From: Bradyrhizobium diazoefficiens
GTDB lineage: Bacteria; Pseudomonadota; Alphaproteobacteria; Rhizobiales; Xanthobacteraceae
Length of the DNA stretch: 64,000 nt
Direction: 5' to 3'
Assembly: GCF_018131015.1 (NCBI RefSeq)
Contig: NZ_JAFCJJ010000004.1
Coordinates: 186,001-250,000 of the forward strand
Shown here piece after piece: positions 42,725 through 52,109 of this stretch (positions are counted from its first letter, which is position 1; each line of letters opens with the position of its first letter). The notes beneath the pieces were generated by a model. It was not told the origin of the DNA. It did not search any database and was given only the letters and a program-made list of their open reading frames with translations. Position numbers and translations under genes: made by a program.

Positions 42725-43339
42725 ATGGCGCGCAAGCTCAGGACGTTCCAGACCTCGCTCGGCTTCCACGATCTCGCGATCGCCGCGCCGTCGATGAAGG
42801 CGGCGCTTGAGGCATGGGGCGCCGGCAGCAATTTGTTTCACCAGGGCATCGCCAGGGAAGCCGACGATCCCGAGGTGATCGAGGCGGCGATGGCGAAGCC
42901 CGGAATCGTCCTCAAGCGGCCGGCGGGATCGAACGGCCGCTTCTCCGAGCACGCCGCCGTTCCCTCCCGCTCGGCGGCGGACGACGTCGCGGACAAGCCC
43001 AGGCGCAAGGCCGCAAAACCGGACAAGCAGCCATCGCGAAGGCCCAGCGAGGAGGCTGCGCGAAAAGCGGCCGCGAGCTACGAGAAGGAGCAGGCGCGGC
43101 GCGAGGCGCAGCGCCGCCGCGAGGAAGAGGTTAGCGCCAAGGCGCGCGAGCGCCGCGAGCAGGCGGTCGCCAAGGCGCAGTCGGCGCTGGAGGAGGCCAG
43201 GCAGGAGCATGAAGCCCGCGCCGCCGCCATCGAGGCCGAGCGGGCCGCCGTCAACGCGCGCGCGGAGGCGGAAGACGAGCGCTGGATGAAGCAGAAGGCG
43301 AAGCTGATCGACGCCTTGCGGCGGGCGCGGGAGAGCTAG
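42725..43339 (+). CDS. Coiled-coil hypothetical protein
   Basis: A 204-aa soluble protein. Residues 1-70 look globular (MARKLRTFQTSLGFHDLAIA, then PEVIEAAMAKPGIVLKRP), residues 75-110 are a basic, Ser/Pro/Lys-rich linker, and residues 110-200 form a long Ala/Glu/Arg-rich coiled coil resembling TolA-like helices. No signal peptide or membrane span. The N-terminal part matches a group of short Bradyrhizobium hypothetical proteins by style only. Function unknown. Confidence 0.7.
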   Translation: MARKLRTFQTSLGFHDLAIAAPSMKAALEAWGAGSNLFHQGIAREADDPEVIEAAMAKPGIVLKRPAGSNGRFSEHAAVPSRSAADDVADKPRRKAAKPDKQPSRRPSEEAARKAAASYEKEQARREAQRRREEEVSAKARERREQAVAKAQSALEEARQEHEARAAAIEAERAAVNARAEAEDERWMKQKAKLIDALRRARES

Positions 43340-43360
43340 GACCCCGGCAGCTGACCCCAG

Positions 43361-43388
43361 TTGCAGCAGGTGCGATTTATGCTACAAT
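43361..43388 (+). promoter_or_regulatory. Candidate sigma70-type promoter
   Basis: TTGCAG (43361-43366), a 16-base spacer and TACAAT (43383-43388) lie in a distinctly AT-rich patch 70 bases before the start of the zinc-peptidase gene. The fit is moderate (TTGACA/TATAAT consensus). Confidence 0.4.
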
Positions 43389-43458
43389 ATGTAGCGCTAT
43401 ATCATGTCGTCTTTCCGGAGAGGCGACCCATCGCGGGCGCGCGGAGCTCGCGGGTTCG

Positions 43459-44385
43459 ATGGATACGCAGTCTCGAAAGATGCGACAGGGAGCCCGCAAA
43501 ATGCTTGGCCGCGCCGTCCGGATCGCCGCCGGCGTGCTGTTGGCCTTGATCATGATCGGCACAGGCACAGCGCTATCCTTACCAGCGACACGTCACATCA
43601 TCTCGGGCTGGTGGAATCTTCCCGATCGGTTGCCCGCCCTCTCCGACAACGTCGCCGTGCACTATGAACCGGGCGCCGAGGACTATGCACGCGACGTCGC
43701 GGAGCTGTTGCCAGCCGCCATCGCCCGTGTCGAAGCGGCGCAGGGCCGTCCCTTCGCCTATCCCGTTGCATTGGGGGTGTATGTGACGCCGGACGCCTAT
43801 GCGGCGGCAAACGGCACAGGTTCTCTCGCTCCCGTCGGCACCACATTCTTCGGTCGCGTGATCCTGTCGCCCAAGCTATTCTGGACTCAGCGTCGGCGGC
43901 TGCCTGCGATCCTCATTCACGAACTCTCGCACGCCCACATCCAGGGGTGGCTTTCGCACGCCCAGGGGTGGACCAGCGCAGGCGGATACGCCCGTCTGCC
44001 AAACTGGTTCAAGGAAGGCCTGGCGGTTGCGGTATCGGGCGGCGGGGGCGCCGAATTGGTCAGCGAGGCCGAAGCGCGCGCGGCCATCCGGCGCGGCGAG
44101 CAAATTGAAATCTACGACGCCGGAAGCCTGCTGAGCCTGCCGGACGTCCGGTTCGAGAGGCCCCCCGCACGCCTTGAGCCGTCCTGGTATCCCGTCGTGC
44201 TGGCCTACCGCGAAGCCGGGATGTTCGTGAGCTACCTGCGAGAGTCGGACCGACCCGCGTTCGATCGCCTGATGGTCGCGATCCTCGACGGCCGCCCATT
44301 CGCGGAGGCTTTGACCATCGGCTACCACGACAACGTTCAGTCGCTCTGGCAAAAGTTCGTTGAGTCGGGCGACGGTCCGAAATAA
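43459..44385 (+). CDS. Membrane-anchored zinc peptidase, MA-like (gluzincin)
   Basis: A 308-aa protein with an N-terminal membrane segment (VRIAAGVLLALIMIGTGTALSL) and a periplasmic peptidase-MA-type domain. The zinc motif is HELSHAH (H154, E155, H158), and the third ligand is likely the Glu in NWFKEGLAVAVSG. Start codons at 43459, 43480 and 43501 are all possible; the last has GGGAG at a good distance but gives a shorter cytoplasmic tail. The substrate is unknown. It is monocistronic by context. Confidence 0.78.
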   Translation: MDTQSRKMRQGARKMLGRAVRIAAGVLLALIMIGTGTALSLPATRHIISGWWNLPDRLPALSDNVAVHYEPGAEDYARDVAELLPAAIARVEAAQGRPFAYPVALGVYVTPDAYAAANGTGSLAPVGTTFFGRVILSPKLFWTQRRRLPAILIHELSHAHIQGWLSHAQGWTSAGGYARLPNWFKEGLAVAVSGGGGAELVSEAEARAAIRRGEQIEIYDAGSLLSLPDVRFERPPARLEPSWYPVVLAYREAGMFVSYLRESDRPAFDRLMVAILDGRPFAEALTIGYHDNVQSLWQKFVESGDGPK

Positions 44386-44521
44386 TTCCTTCGATCTGCA
44401 CGTTCGCAGAGCCAAGGCCGGATTGCCCCAAGGCATCGGCCAAGGGCGAGAAGCGCAACTGAGCGTTTGCCGAATGAAAGAGGCCGCCAACCCAGGCCCC
44501 AGCGCGTTCCGCTGCTATCTC

Positions 44522-45409
44522 TTACGCGTCGTACAAATCCGGTCCCATCGCCCAGGACGACTGGTCGTGGCCGAAAGCGTAGTTGCGGTTGTTGACGGAC
44601 GGATTGCGATTGACCATCGGCCGCATGAACATCGGATGGGTCGCGCTGCGCACCTCGTGCTCGACGGTGAAGAGATGCTTGCCGCTGTCGAGATCGACGA
44701 TGTCGCAGAAGCGGTACTGGTACTGGTTGTCCTCGCGCGAGATCAGGTCGCGCGCCAAAAGCTTCCGGTAGGGGCCGGAGAAGTCGGTGATGTACATCTG
44801 CACATGGTGGCCGTCATAGGCGCCCTGGGGACGGTCGGTCTCGCGGAACAAGAGGTGCTGGTCGCGGCCGGTCTTCACCGCGGCAACCTTTCCGTCGCCG
44901 TTCCGCAAGGCGGCGGGCATGCCCATGATCTCCGGGTAGAAGGCGCAGATGGAAGGCGCGGTGCCGGGCGGCACCTCGAATTCGACATAGGGAATGCCGA
45001 GCGTGATGCGGCCGAAGCGCGCCGGGTCCGGCTCGTGGACGCGGATGCGGTTGCCCCAGGGACAGATCGCCTCGACATGGTCGTTGTGCTCGGCGAAGGC
45101 GAAGGCGGTGCCCTCGAGCTTCCTGGCGACCGAGGCGAGGCGCGCCAGCAGCGCCTCGCGGCCCTCGATGACCAGCCCGGTCAGGCCGCGCAGCACCTGG
45201 GCCTTGCCGCTCGGCAGGTGAAACTGGCTGCGCCCGGCATTGATCCACATGTTGGTGTCCGACACCATCAGATAGGGATCGCGGGTCAGCCCGAGTCCCG
45301 TGACGTAGAATAATGTCGCCAGGCGCTGGTCCGGAACCTGGATGTTGACGTGCTCGAAATGAATCGCGTTGCCGAGATCTTCGGCTGACCGGTCGAATTG
45401 CGGGGGCAT
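44522..45409 (-). CDS. VOC-family protein
   Basis: A 295-aa protein with two vicinal-oxygen-chelate modules: FEHVNIQVPDQRLATLFYVTGLG at the N-terminus and a second at IPYVEFEVPPGT...HVQMYITDFSGPYRKLL. Start at 45409 (MPPQFDRS) is chosen over longer frames that look non-coding. Two-module VOC proteins include extradiol dioxygenases and glyoxalase relatives. His and Glu ligands could be the H in HFEHVNIQV, HH in DGHHVQMY and a C-terminal Glu. Substrate unknown. Confidence 0.78.
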   Translation of the reverse strand: MPPQFDRSAEDLGNAIHFEHVNIQVPDQRLATLFYVTGLGLTRDPYLMVSDTNMWINAGRSQFHLPSGKAQVLRGLTGLVIEGREALLARLASVARKLEGTAFAFAEHNDHVEAICPWGNRIRVHEPDPARFGRITLGIPYVEFEVPPGTAPSICAFYPEIMGMPAALRNGDGKVAAVKTGRDQHLLFRETDRPQGAYDGHHVQMYITDFSGPYRKLLARDLISREDNQYQYRFCDIVDLDSGKHLFTVEHEVRSATHPMFMRPMVNRNPSVNNRNYAFGHDQSSWAMGPDLYDA

Positions 45410-45588
45410 GGATGGGTGCTCTGGCTGAAAGGGACGGACAGGCCATTCTAGAGCAGAATTTCCGTCAGCCGAAACAGTCAGCCGGTCAAATCTGCACGCA
45501 GAGCCATGCTCGCCGCGACCTTGCCGCAGCAACCATTCCCTGTAATCTGCCGCGAAACATCAGGGCAGGAAAATAAGGCAAAGGATCG

Positions 45589-46776
45589 ATGCGGGGAGTG
45601 CTGGAAGGCGTGCGCGTCCTGGATTTCGGGCGCTATATCGCGGGGCCCTATTGTGCGACATTGCTGGCCGATTTCGGCGCCGAGGTCATCCGCGTGGAGC
45701 GGCGCGACGGCAGCGAGGATCGCTTCGTGGCGCCGGTCGGCGAAGGCGGCGCAGGCGCGCTGTTCCTGCAGGTCAACCGCAACAAGAAGAGCGTCACGCT
45801 CGATCCGATGAAGGCGGAGGGGCAGGAGGTGATGCGCCGGCTGGTTGCGACCGCCGACGTGGTCGTCGCCAATCTGCCGCCGCAGACGCTGCGCGCGATG
45901 AAGCTCGACTACGACTCGCTCAAGGCGATCAAGCCCGACATCATCCTGACCACCGCGACCGCCTTCGGCAATCCCGGGCCGTGGTCCGACCGCGTCGGCT
46001 TCGACGGCGTCGGTCAGGTCATGTCGGGAGCGGTGTACATGACCGGCGCCGGCGATCCGCCGTACCGGGCCGCGGTCAACTGGGTCGATTTCGGCACCGC
46101 GCTGCACTGCGCGTTCGGCACGCTCGCCGCGCTGATCGAGCGCGGCAATTCCGGACGCGGGCAGATCGTCGAGGGCGCGCTGCTTGCGACCGCGCTGTCC
46201 TTCACCAATGCCACGCTGATCGAGCAGGCCGTCATCGACGTCAACCGCGTGCCCACAGGAAATCTCGGCCAGACCTCGGCGCCATCAGACATCTACCGCA
46301 CCAGGGACGGCTGGGTGCTGTGCCAGGTCACCGGCAATCCGCTGTTCAGGCGCTGGGCGAAGCTGATGGGCGAGGAGGCGCAGTGGCTGAACGATCCGCG
46401 CTTTGCCGACGACATCAGCCGCGGCAACCACGGAAAGATCATCAGCGAGCGGACGGCGCGCTGGTGCGCCGGGCGCACCACGCAGGAGGCCGTCGACACG
46501 CTCGGAGCTGCGATGATTCCAACCGGGCCGGTGCTGAGCCCGCAGCAGGCGCTGGATCATCCGCATATCCGCGCCGCCGGCTTCATGCAGGAGATCGACT
46601 ACCCCGGCTTGCCCAGGGCCGCACCGGTCGCGCGCGCCGCGGTCAAGCTGTCGGAAACGCCGGGCAAGATCGCGGCGCGTCCGCCGACGATCGGCGAGCA
46701 CACCGATTCCGTGCTGTCCGAGCTCGGTTATGACACGGCCGCGATCGCGGCGCTCCGGCAAGGTGGTATCATCTAG
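45589..46776 (+). CDS. Class III CoA-transferase (CaiB/BaiF family)
   Basis: A 395-aa CoA-transferase. It begins LEGVRVLDFGRYIAGPYC, with LADFGAEVIRVERRDG; the catalytic Asp that forms the acyl-anhydride is D167 in NWVDFGTALH. The C-terminal part has the family's IGEHTDSVLSELGY signature. It moves CoA between short- or medium-chain carboxylates. It is flanked by unrelated genes; the nearest, a VOC protein on the other strand, starts 180 bases away. Confidence 0.92.
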   Translation: MRGVLEGVRVLDFGRYIAGPYCATLLADFGAEVIRVERRDGSEDRFVAPVGEGGAGALFLQVNRNKKSVTLDPMKAEGQEVMRRLVATADVVVANLPPQTLRAMKLDYDSLKAIKPDIILTTATAFGNPGPWSDRVGFDGVGQVMSGAVYMTGAGDPPYRAAVNWVDFGTALHCAFGTLAALIERGNSGRGQIVEGALLATALSFTNATLIEQAVIDVNRVPTGNLGQTSAPSDIYRTRDGWVLCQVTGNPLFRRWAKLMGEEAQWLNDPRFADDISRGNHGKIISERTARWCAGRTTQEAVDTLGAAMIPTGPVLSPQQALDHPHIRAAGFMQEIDYPGLPRAAPVARAAVKLSETPGKIAARPPTIGEHTDSVLSELGYDTAAIAALRQGGII

Positions 46777-46879
46777 CCCGGATCGGCGCGAGCTGCGGAA
46801 TTTCGCGAGCTTGCCAGCAACCTTCGCGCCGCGCGCGACTTGATGGGAAGCGTGCGTTCGCACGGCAAATCCCCTATGC

Positions 46880-49800
46880 ATGGCGGCGCACGGCCGAATC
46901 GACCTGAGCGCGGCTCGCCTGCAAGCGATGACTGTTGACCAGAAACGGATGAACGTGCGGCATTCCAGCAAAGTGCGCCCGGCCAAAAAAACGCCGAACA
47001 AGACATCGCCGACCAAAAGCGCGGCGAAGAAGAGTGCGCCGAAGCGGCGTTCGCCGGCGAGGCCTTCGCCGAAGCCGGGCAAGGGCGCCCAACGTGCCGC
47101 GATCGCGTCGTCGTCGCCGCTCGGCATGATGGCGCTGCATCTGCTGGCGCAATGGAAGCAGTCCGATGGTCTCGTCTTCCTTGCCGAGAGCGAGAACAGG
47201 GCGGAGCGGCTCGGCAGCGTCATCCATGCGCTCGACCCGTCCTGCGACGTCCTGGTGTTTCCACGGTTGAACACCCTGCCGTTCGATCAACTGGAACCGT
47301 CGCGCGAGATCGCGGGGCGCCGGGCCTCGGTGCTGAGGCGCCTCGCAAAATCGAGCAGGCCGGTGTTTCTGGTCTCGACGGCGGAAGCGGTGATGGAGCG
47401 CCTGCCGGCGCCGGCGAGCCTGCTCCGCCTCAATGCAAGCCTCAAGGTCGGCGGCCCATTCTCGGAAGCCGATTTGCGCGCGCGTCTCGAATCCCTCGGC
47501 TACGATCTGGACGACGAGCCGGATTATCCCGGCGGCGCGCTGTTTCACGGCCAGACCTTCGAGATTTTTCCGGCGGGCGCGCTCGGCCCGTTCCGGATCG
47601 AGCATTCGGGGCGCGCCATCGACCGCATCGTGGCGTTCGATCCGAACGAGCACGAGATCATCTTCGAGACCAAGGAGCTTCTCGTCGATCCCATGTCGGA
47701 GCGGCTCGCGATTGCCGGCAAGCGCGCGGCCCGCGCGAGCCTGTTCGACTATTGCGCCCGGGCGAGGTGGGTCGCGGATGCCGGCGTTCCCCTGCATGTC
47801 GACGCTTGGCTAAGTACCATCGAGGAGGCCGCGGGCCGCGCGGACAGGGAGCGCGAATATCTCGGCCGGCGCGACTGGAAACAGGCAACCCGGCGCTTGA
47901 CGGTGCTGCCGCGCAACGCACCGTTCCAGCCGACGCCCGAATTCTCCAAGCTGACATCGGCACGCAAGGCGCTTCGGGCCTTCGTCGAGGAGACGCGTCG
48001 CGCCGGGTCGCGCCTCGTCTTCGTCGCGGCGCTGGAGGAGGATCTGCGGGCGATGGAGCGCATGAGCGGGGTGCGGACGGAGCGTCTCGCCGATTGGGAC
48101 GAGGTCGCGCGCGCACGGGGGCGGGACGTCGCATTGCTGGCCGATCTCGACGCAGGGTTCGTCATGCCCGGCCGCGACTCCATTGTCGTGCTGACGGCAA
48201 CCGACGTGCTCGGCAGCAGGGCGCATCATCCGCAGCCGATGGCGCGCGCCTGGAGCGCGGCCTTCGATCATGCCGATGTCCCGGAGCAGGGCGCGGTGGT
48301 GGTCCATCTCCAGCGCGGCCTCGCCGTGCTCGACGGCCTGCAGACCGTGAACACGGGCGGCGGGGCGATGCGGGAGATGGTCAGGCTGTCCTTCGCGGGA
48401 GACAATGCGGTGCTGGTGCCGCCGCCTGATCTCGCTTTGATGTGGCCTTACTCGGCGGAGCGCGGCAGGCTCTCGCTCGACAAGGCGGATGGCAGCACAT
48501 GGTGGGCGCGCCGCACCGAGGCGGAGCGTGAGATCCAGATCGCCGGCAAGGCGCTGGCAAGACACATCAGCCAGCGCAAACGGCGGCGCGCGGCAAAACT
48601 GGTGCCGCCGGGGTCGGCCTACGAGAAATTCGTGGCGCGCTTTCCCTATTTCACCACCATCGACCAGGCCAAGGCTATCCATGACGTCCTCGACGATCTT
48701 GCGTCGGGACATCCGATGGACCGGGTGATCTGCGGCGACGTCGGGTTCGGCAAGACCGAGGTGGCGCTGCGCGCGGCGGCGGCCGTGGTGCTGTCGGGCA
48801 AGCAGGTGGCGATCGCGGTGCCGACCACCGTGCTGGCGCGGCAGCACGTTGCGACCTTCCGCAGGCGCTTTGCGCCGCTTGGCATCGAGGTCGGCAGCCT
48901 GTCGCGCGCCACCTCGGCTGCGGAGGTGCGGGAGGCGAAGGAGGGCCTGCGCAGCGGCCGCATCAAGGTCGTCGTCGGAACCCAGGCGCTCGCCGCGAAG
49001 GATGTGAAATTTGGCGATCTCGGCCTCGTCATCATCGACGAGGAGCAGCATTTTGGCGCGGCCGAGAAGGCAAAACTCTCCACACTCGCCAAGGGCGCCC
49101 ATGTGCTCTGGATGAGCGCCACGCCGATCCCGCGGACGCTCGCCGCGGGCCTTGCCGGCTTCAGGGATCTCAGCGTCATCGCCACGCCGCCGGTGCACCG
49201 GCTTCCGGTCGCAACCCGGATCGCGCCGTTGTCGGATGCGGCCATCGCCTCGGCCCTGCTGCGCGAGCAGCGGCGTCACGGCCAGAGTTTTCTGATCTGC
49301 CCGCGCATCCAGGATCTGGAGCCGCTGCTGGCGCGCGTGCAGGCGGTGGCGCCCGATCTGAAGATCGTCAGTCTGCACGGCAAGCTGCCGGCCGACGAGA
49401 TCGACGACCGGATGATGAGTTTCGTCGAGGGCAGGGCCGACGTGCTGCTCGCCACCAATATCGTCGAGAGCGGCCTCGACATCCCGCGCGCCAACACCAT
49501 CGTGGTGTGCTGGCCCGAGAATTTCGGCCTTGCCCAGCTTCACCAGCTCCGCGGGCGCGTCGGGCGCGGCGGCATCCGCGCCTATGCCCTGCTGCTGACC
49601 GAGGCGGCCTCCGCGCAGTCCGAAAAGCGGCTCGCCGTGCTCGAGGAGTTCGGCCGGCCGGGCGCCGGCTTTGCCATCAGCGAGCGCGACCTCGATCTCA
49701 GGGGCGCCGGCGATTTGTTTTCGGAGCAGCAATCCGGCCATGTCCAGGTGTTCGGGCCGGTGCTCTACAGTCACCTCCTGAAGATGGCCTCGGAGAAGGC

Positions 49801-50230
49801 CGATGACGGCATGTTCGCGGTGTGGGTGCCGGACCTGAACCTGCCGGTCGCCGACATGCTGCCCGCCAGCTATGTGCAATCCGAGCCGGTGCGGCTCGAG
49901 CTCTATGCCCGCGCCGCGCGCTGCGCGAGCGAGGACGAGCTCGACGATCTCGAGGAGGAGACCGCCCGCCGCTTCGGGCCGTTGCCGCCGGCAGCGCGCG
50001 ACGTCTTTTCCGCTGCGCGGCTGCGGCTCGATTGCAAGCGGCGCGGCATCGTTCGCCTCGACGTCGGGCCCGGGGCGGTGGCGGCCACCTTCCTGCCGGG
50101 GCGCCTGCGCAAATCGAAGGGCCGATCGCTGCAACGCGACGGCGACCGGATCGTCCATCACGACCAGGCGCGGGACGACTCCCCGTTCGATCGGGTCGAG
50201 GAGCTGTTCGATCTGCTGGACGAGGCGTGA
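46880..50230 (+). CDS. Mfd-like (transcription-repair coupling factor) helicase paralogue
   Basis: A 1116-aa DEAD/DEAH-type translocase with the domain order of Mfd: UvrB-like N-terminal part (FPRLNTLPFDQLEPSREI), a diverged RNA-polymerase-interaction module (EQGAVVVHLQRGLAVLDG), then the RecG-like motor (Walker A GDVGFGKTEVALRAA, about residue 620; DEEQHFG; MSATPIPRTL; LHQLRGRVGRG) and a C-terminal TRCF domain. Before these is a tail of about 50 Lys/Pro/Ser residues like histone H1. Start uncertain: 46880, 46928 or 46949 are in frame. It is shorter and more diverged than housekeeping Mfd, so it is probably a paralogue with a special task. Confidence 0.88.
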   Translation: MAAHGRIDLSAARLQAMTVDQKRMNVRHSSKVRPAKKTPNKTSPTKSAAKKSAPKRRSPARPSPKPGKGAQRAAIASSSPLGMMALHLLAQWKQSDGLVFLAESENRAERLGSVIHALDPSCDVLVFPRLNTLPFDQLEPSREIAGRRASVLRRLAKSSRPVFLVSTAEAVMERLPAPASLLRLNASLKVGGPFSEADLRARLESLGYDLDDEPDYPGGALFHGQTFEIFPAGALGPFRIEHSGRAIDRIVAFDPNEHEIIFETKELLVDPMSERLAIAGKRAARASLFDYCARARWVADAGVPLHVDAWLSTIEEAAGRADREREYLGRRDWKQATRRLTVLPRNAPFQPTPEFSKLTSARKALRAFVEETRRAGSRLVFVAALEEDLRAMERMSGVRTERLADWDEVARARGRDVALLADLDAGFVMPGRDSIVVLTATDVLGSRAHHPQPMARAWSAAFDHADVPEQGAVVVHLQRGLAVLDGLQTVNTGGGAMREMVRLSFAGDNAVLVPPPDLALMWPYSAERGRLSLDKADGSTWWARRTEAEREIQIAGKALARHISQRKRRRAAKLVPPGSAYEKFVARFPYFTTIDQAKAIHDVLDDLASGHPMDRVICGDVGFGKTEVALRAAAAVVLSGKQVAIAVPTTVLARQHVATFRRRFAPLGIEVGSLSRATSAAEVREAKEGLRSGRIKVVVGTQALAAKDVKFGDLGLVIIDEEQHFGAAEKAKLSTLAKGAHVLWMSATPIPRTLAAGLAGFRDLSVIATPPVHRLPVATRIAPLSDAAIASALLREQRRHGQSFLICPRIQDLEPLLARVQAVAPDLKIVSLHGKLPADEIDDRMMSFVEGRADVLLATNIVESGLDIPRANTIVVCWPENFGLAQLHQLRGRVGRGGIRAYALLLTEAASAQSEKRLAVLEEFGRPGAGFAISERDLDLRGAGDLFSEQQSGHVQVFGPVLYSHLLKMASEKADDGMFAVWVPDLNLPVADMLPASYVQSEPVRLELYARAARCASEDELDDLEEETARRFGPLPPAARDVFSAARLRLDCKRRGIVRLDVGPGAVAATFLPGRLRKSKGRSLQRDGDRIVHHDQARDDSPFDRVEELFDLLDEA

Positions 50231-50251
50231 GGGCTTCGGCGTCGGTTGTTG

Positions 50252-50339
50252 GGGCGTGGACTCATAAAGGCGCAGAGATCCGCGTTTCGGGTCTAAAACG
50301 GAATTTTCTGCTCAATCAGGGTGTCGCCGGTTTTGCCCC
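50252..50339 (-). repeat. Dispersed repeat, copy 1
   Basis: The minus strand of this 88-base stretch matches 63193-63275 on the plus strand with few differences. Shared cores are CTGATTGAGCAGAAAAT, GGCCCGAAA-like (GACCCGAAA here) and CGCCTTTATGAGT.CACGCCC. It lies between the Mfd paralogue and the histidine kinase. Confidence 0.8.
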
Positions 50340-50407
50340 TATGCAGACATTTAACCGAATGCCACGCCTTCGATATGCTGCTAATATCGGCTACAGTCGG
50401 GGCCATA

Positions 50408-52006
50408 ATGCAGAACGCGGATACTCGCCAGTTTGTGCTGGCTGCGGATCGCGACCCTCCGATGGTGGTCGCTTTGATGCCTTACACCCCGCGACACCGG
50501 GCGATGGCTGTTGGTGTCGTGGCCGTCATGATGGCCGTCTCAGCGTTCCTTGCTCCTTTCGTGAACCTGCAAATTGGCCGAATCGACAGCTTTCTTCCGG
50601 TTGTCCAGACGGTGATGAGCGCGGCTGATCTGCTGACGGCGACCCTCTTGTTCGCACAATATTCGGTGCAGCCGCACCGAGCCTTGCTGCTCGTAGCAAG
50701 CGGATACATCTTCGCCGGCTCGTTTGCCTTTCTCCAGACTTTGAGTTTCCCGGGCGGCTACGCCCCCAACGGGCTCATAGGTGACGTCTACAACACACCG
50801 GCCTGGTTTTTCGTGCTCTGGTACACCACCTTTCCCCTGAGCATCCTTTCTTATGCGCTGCTCAAGGAAAGAGGGAAGGCATCGCGGTGGTCGACGACGG
50901 CAAGCATCGCAATCACGCTGACTTGTGTAGTCGGGATAATCGCCCTGTTGTCGTGGCTGGTGACAAGCAAAGTCGAGCACCTGCCGCGATTCTTCACGAC
51001 AGGTCTCACGCTGCAGACACGACTCAGCAATCAATTCAACATAGGCCTCACGTTATTGGATTGCCTCGTGCTGCTGGTGCTTTTTGTCCGCAGGCGCACG
51101 GTGCTCGATCTGTGGCTGATGGTGACGTTGTTTGCAGCGGTTCCTAACTTTCTGGTGGCGGCATACGCGGGCTCGGCTCGATTTTCCGCAGGCTGGTACA
51201 CCGCTCGCGGATTTGCCCTGATTTCAAGCTGTCTGCTGCTGTCCGTTTTGGTCACGGAAATGACCGTGCTCTATTCGCGGCTGGCCAGCGCCCTGGTGTT
51301 GCAGCGGCGCGAGCGCGCCAATCGCATCGTTAGCATAGATGCGGCCACTGCGGCGATTGCTCATGAAATCAGGTCGCCGTTGGCGTCAATCACGTTGAAC
51401 GCGGACACCGCTCAGCAGGAACTTGTTTTGCAACCTCCCCGGCTCGAAGAGGCGCGTGCCATTCTCAAGGACATTGGAGAAGCCAGCCTCAGGGTAAACG
51501 AAACAATCACAAGCGTTCGTGGGCTGTTCAAGGATGCGACCGATCAACCGGCCATGATCAGCATCGAGGGCGTCGCGCGGCAGGTTCTACGGCTGTTGCA
51601 GCACGACCTGCAGTTCAACGAAGTCCTCGTCGCAACGGAGTTTCCAGCCGAAGCACCTTTCGTGCACGCCGATCCCGTACAGTTGCAGCAGGTCATTCTG
51701 AACTTGTTCAAAAACGCCATCGAGGCGATGGCTTCCACTCCCCGCAACGACCGCCGACTGAACATCGACATGCGGGTTGAGCGAAACTCGGTCGTTCTTC
51801 TGTCCATCCAGGATACCGGCTCCGGTGTGCCGCCGCAGGATCAGGACCGCATATTTGAGGCGTTCTTTTCGACCAAGCCGGCGGGCATGGGATTGGGATT
51901 GGCGATATGCCGCACGATCATCGAGAAATATGAAGGCCGTTTGGTTCTTCGTAAGTCGGGACCTCAGGGTTCGACATTCGAGATCACACTGCCTGGTTTA
52001 AGGTAG
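50408..52006 (+). CDS. MASE4-domain sensor histidine kinase
   Basis: A 532-aa histidine kinase. The N-terminal 250 residues are a MASE4-type integral membrane sensor (FLAPFVNLQIGRIDSFLP, ASGYIFAGSFAFLQTLSFPG, TTFPLSILSYALLKE). The kinase core has the H-box with H319 (AIAHEIRSPLASI), N-box (NLFKNAIEAM), G1 (DTGSGVPP) and G2 (GMGLGLAI). Start at 50408 is preferred; an upstream in-frame ATG overlaps the dispersed repeat. No response regulator gene is adjacent, so it is an orphan sensor; the signal is unknown. Confidence 0.9.
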   Translation: MQNADTRQFVLAADRDPPMVVALMPYTPRHRAMAVGVVAVMMAVSAFLAPFVNLQIGRIDSFLPVVQTVMSAADLLTATLLFAQYSVQPHRALLLVASGYIFAGSFAFLQTLSFPGGYAPNGLIGDVYNTPAWFFVLWYTTFPLSILSYALLKERGKASRWSTTASIAITLTCVVGIIALLSWLVTSKVEHLPRFFTTGLTLQTRLSNQFNIGLTLLDCLVLLVLFVRRRTVLDLWLMVTLFAAVPNFLVAAYAGSARFSAGWYTARGFALISSCLLLSVLVTEMTVLYSRLASALVLQRRERANRIVSIDAATAAIAHEIRSPLASITLNADTAQQELVLQPPRLEEARAILKDIGEASLRVNETITSVRGLFKDATDQPAMISIEGVARQVLRLLQHDLQFNEVLVATEFPAEAPFVHADPVQLQQVILNLFKNAIEAMASTPRNDRRLNIDMRVERNSVVLLSIQDTGSGVPPQDQDRIFEAFFSTKPAGMGLGLAICRTIIEKYEGRLVLRKSGPQGSTFEITLPGLR

Positions 52007-52025
52007 GCTTGTTTAAGGTAGGCTT
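51996..52025 (+). repeat. 15-bp tandem duplication at kinase stop codon
   Basis: GTTTAAGGTAGGCTT occurs twice in a row. The first copy contains the kinase stop (TAG in GGTAGG) and the second is downstream of it, so the duplication did not change the protein. Confidence 0.8.
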
Positions 52026-52109
52026 GGTGGGGCAGTGCGGGGGCTCTTGCGATCAAGGCATGACGGCCGAGGACGCGGCGAACATGGCGGAATGCGGGCA
52101 CTACCCAAT

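Noticed and set aside
47810..50161. Long minus-strand frame within the Mfd-like gene
   Set aside because: Antisense to intact helicase motifs; no domain of its own.
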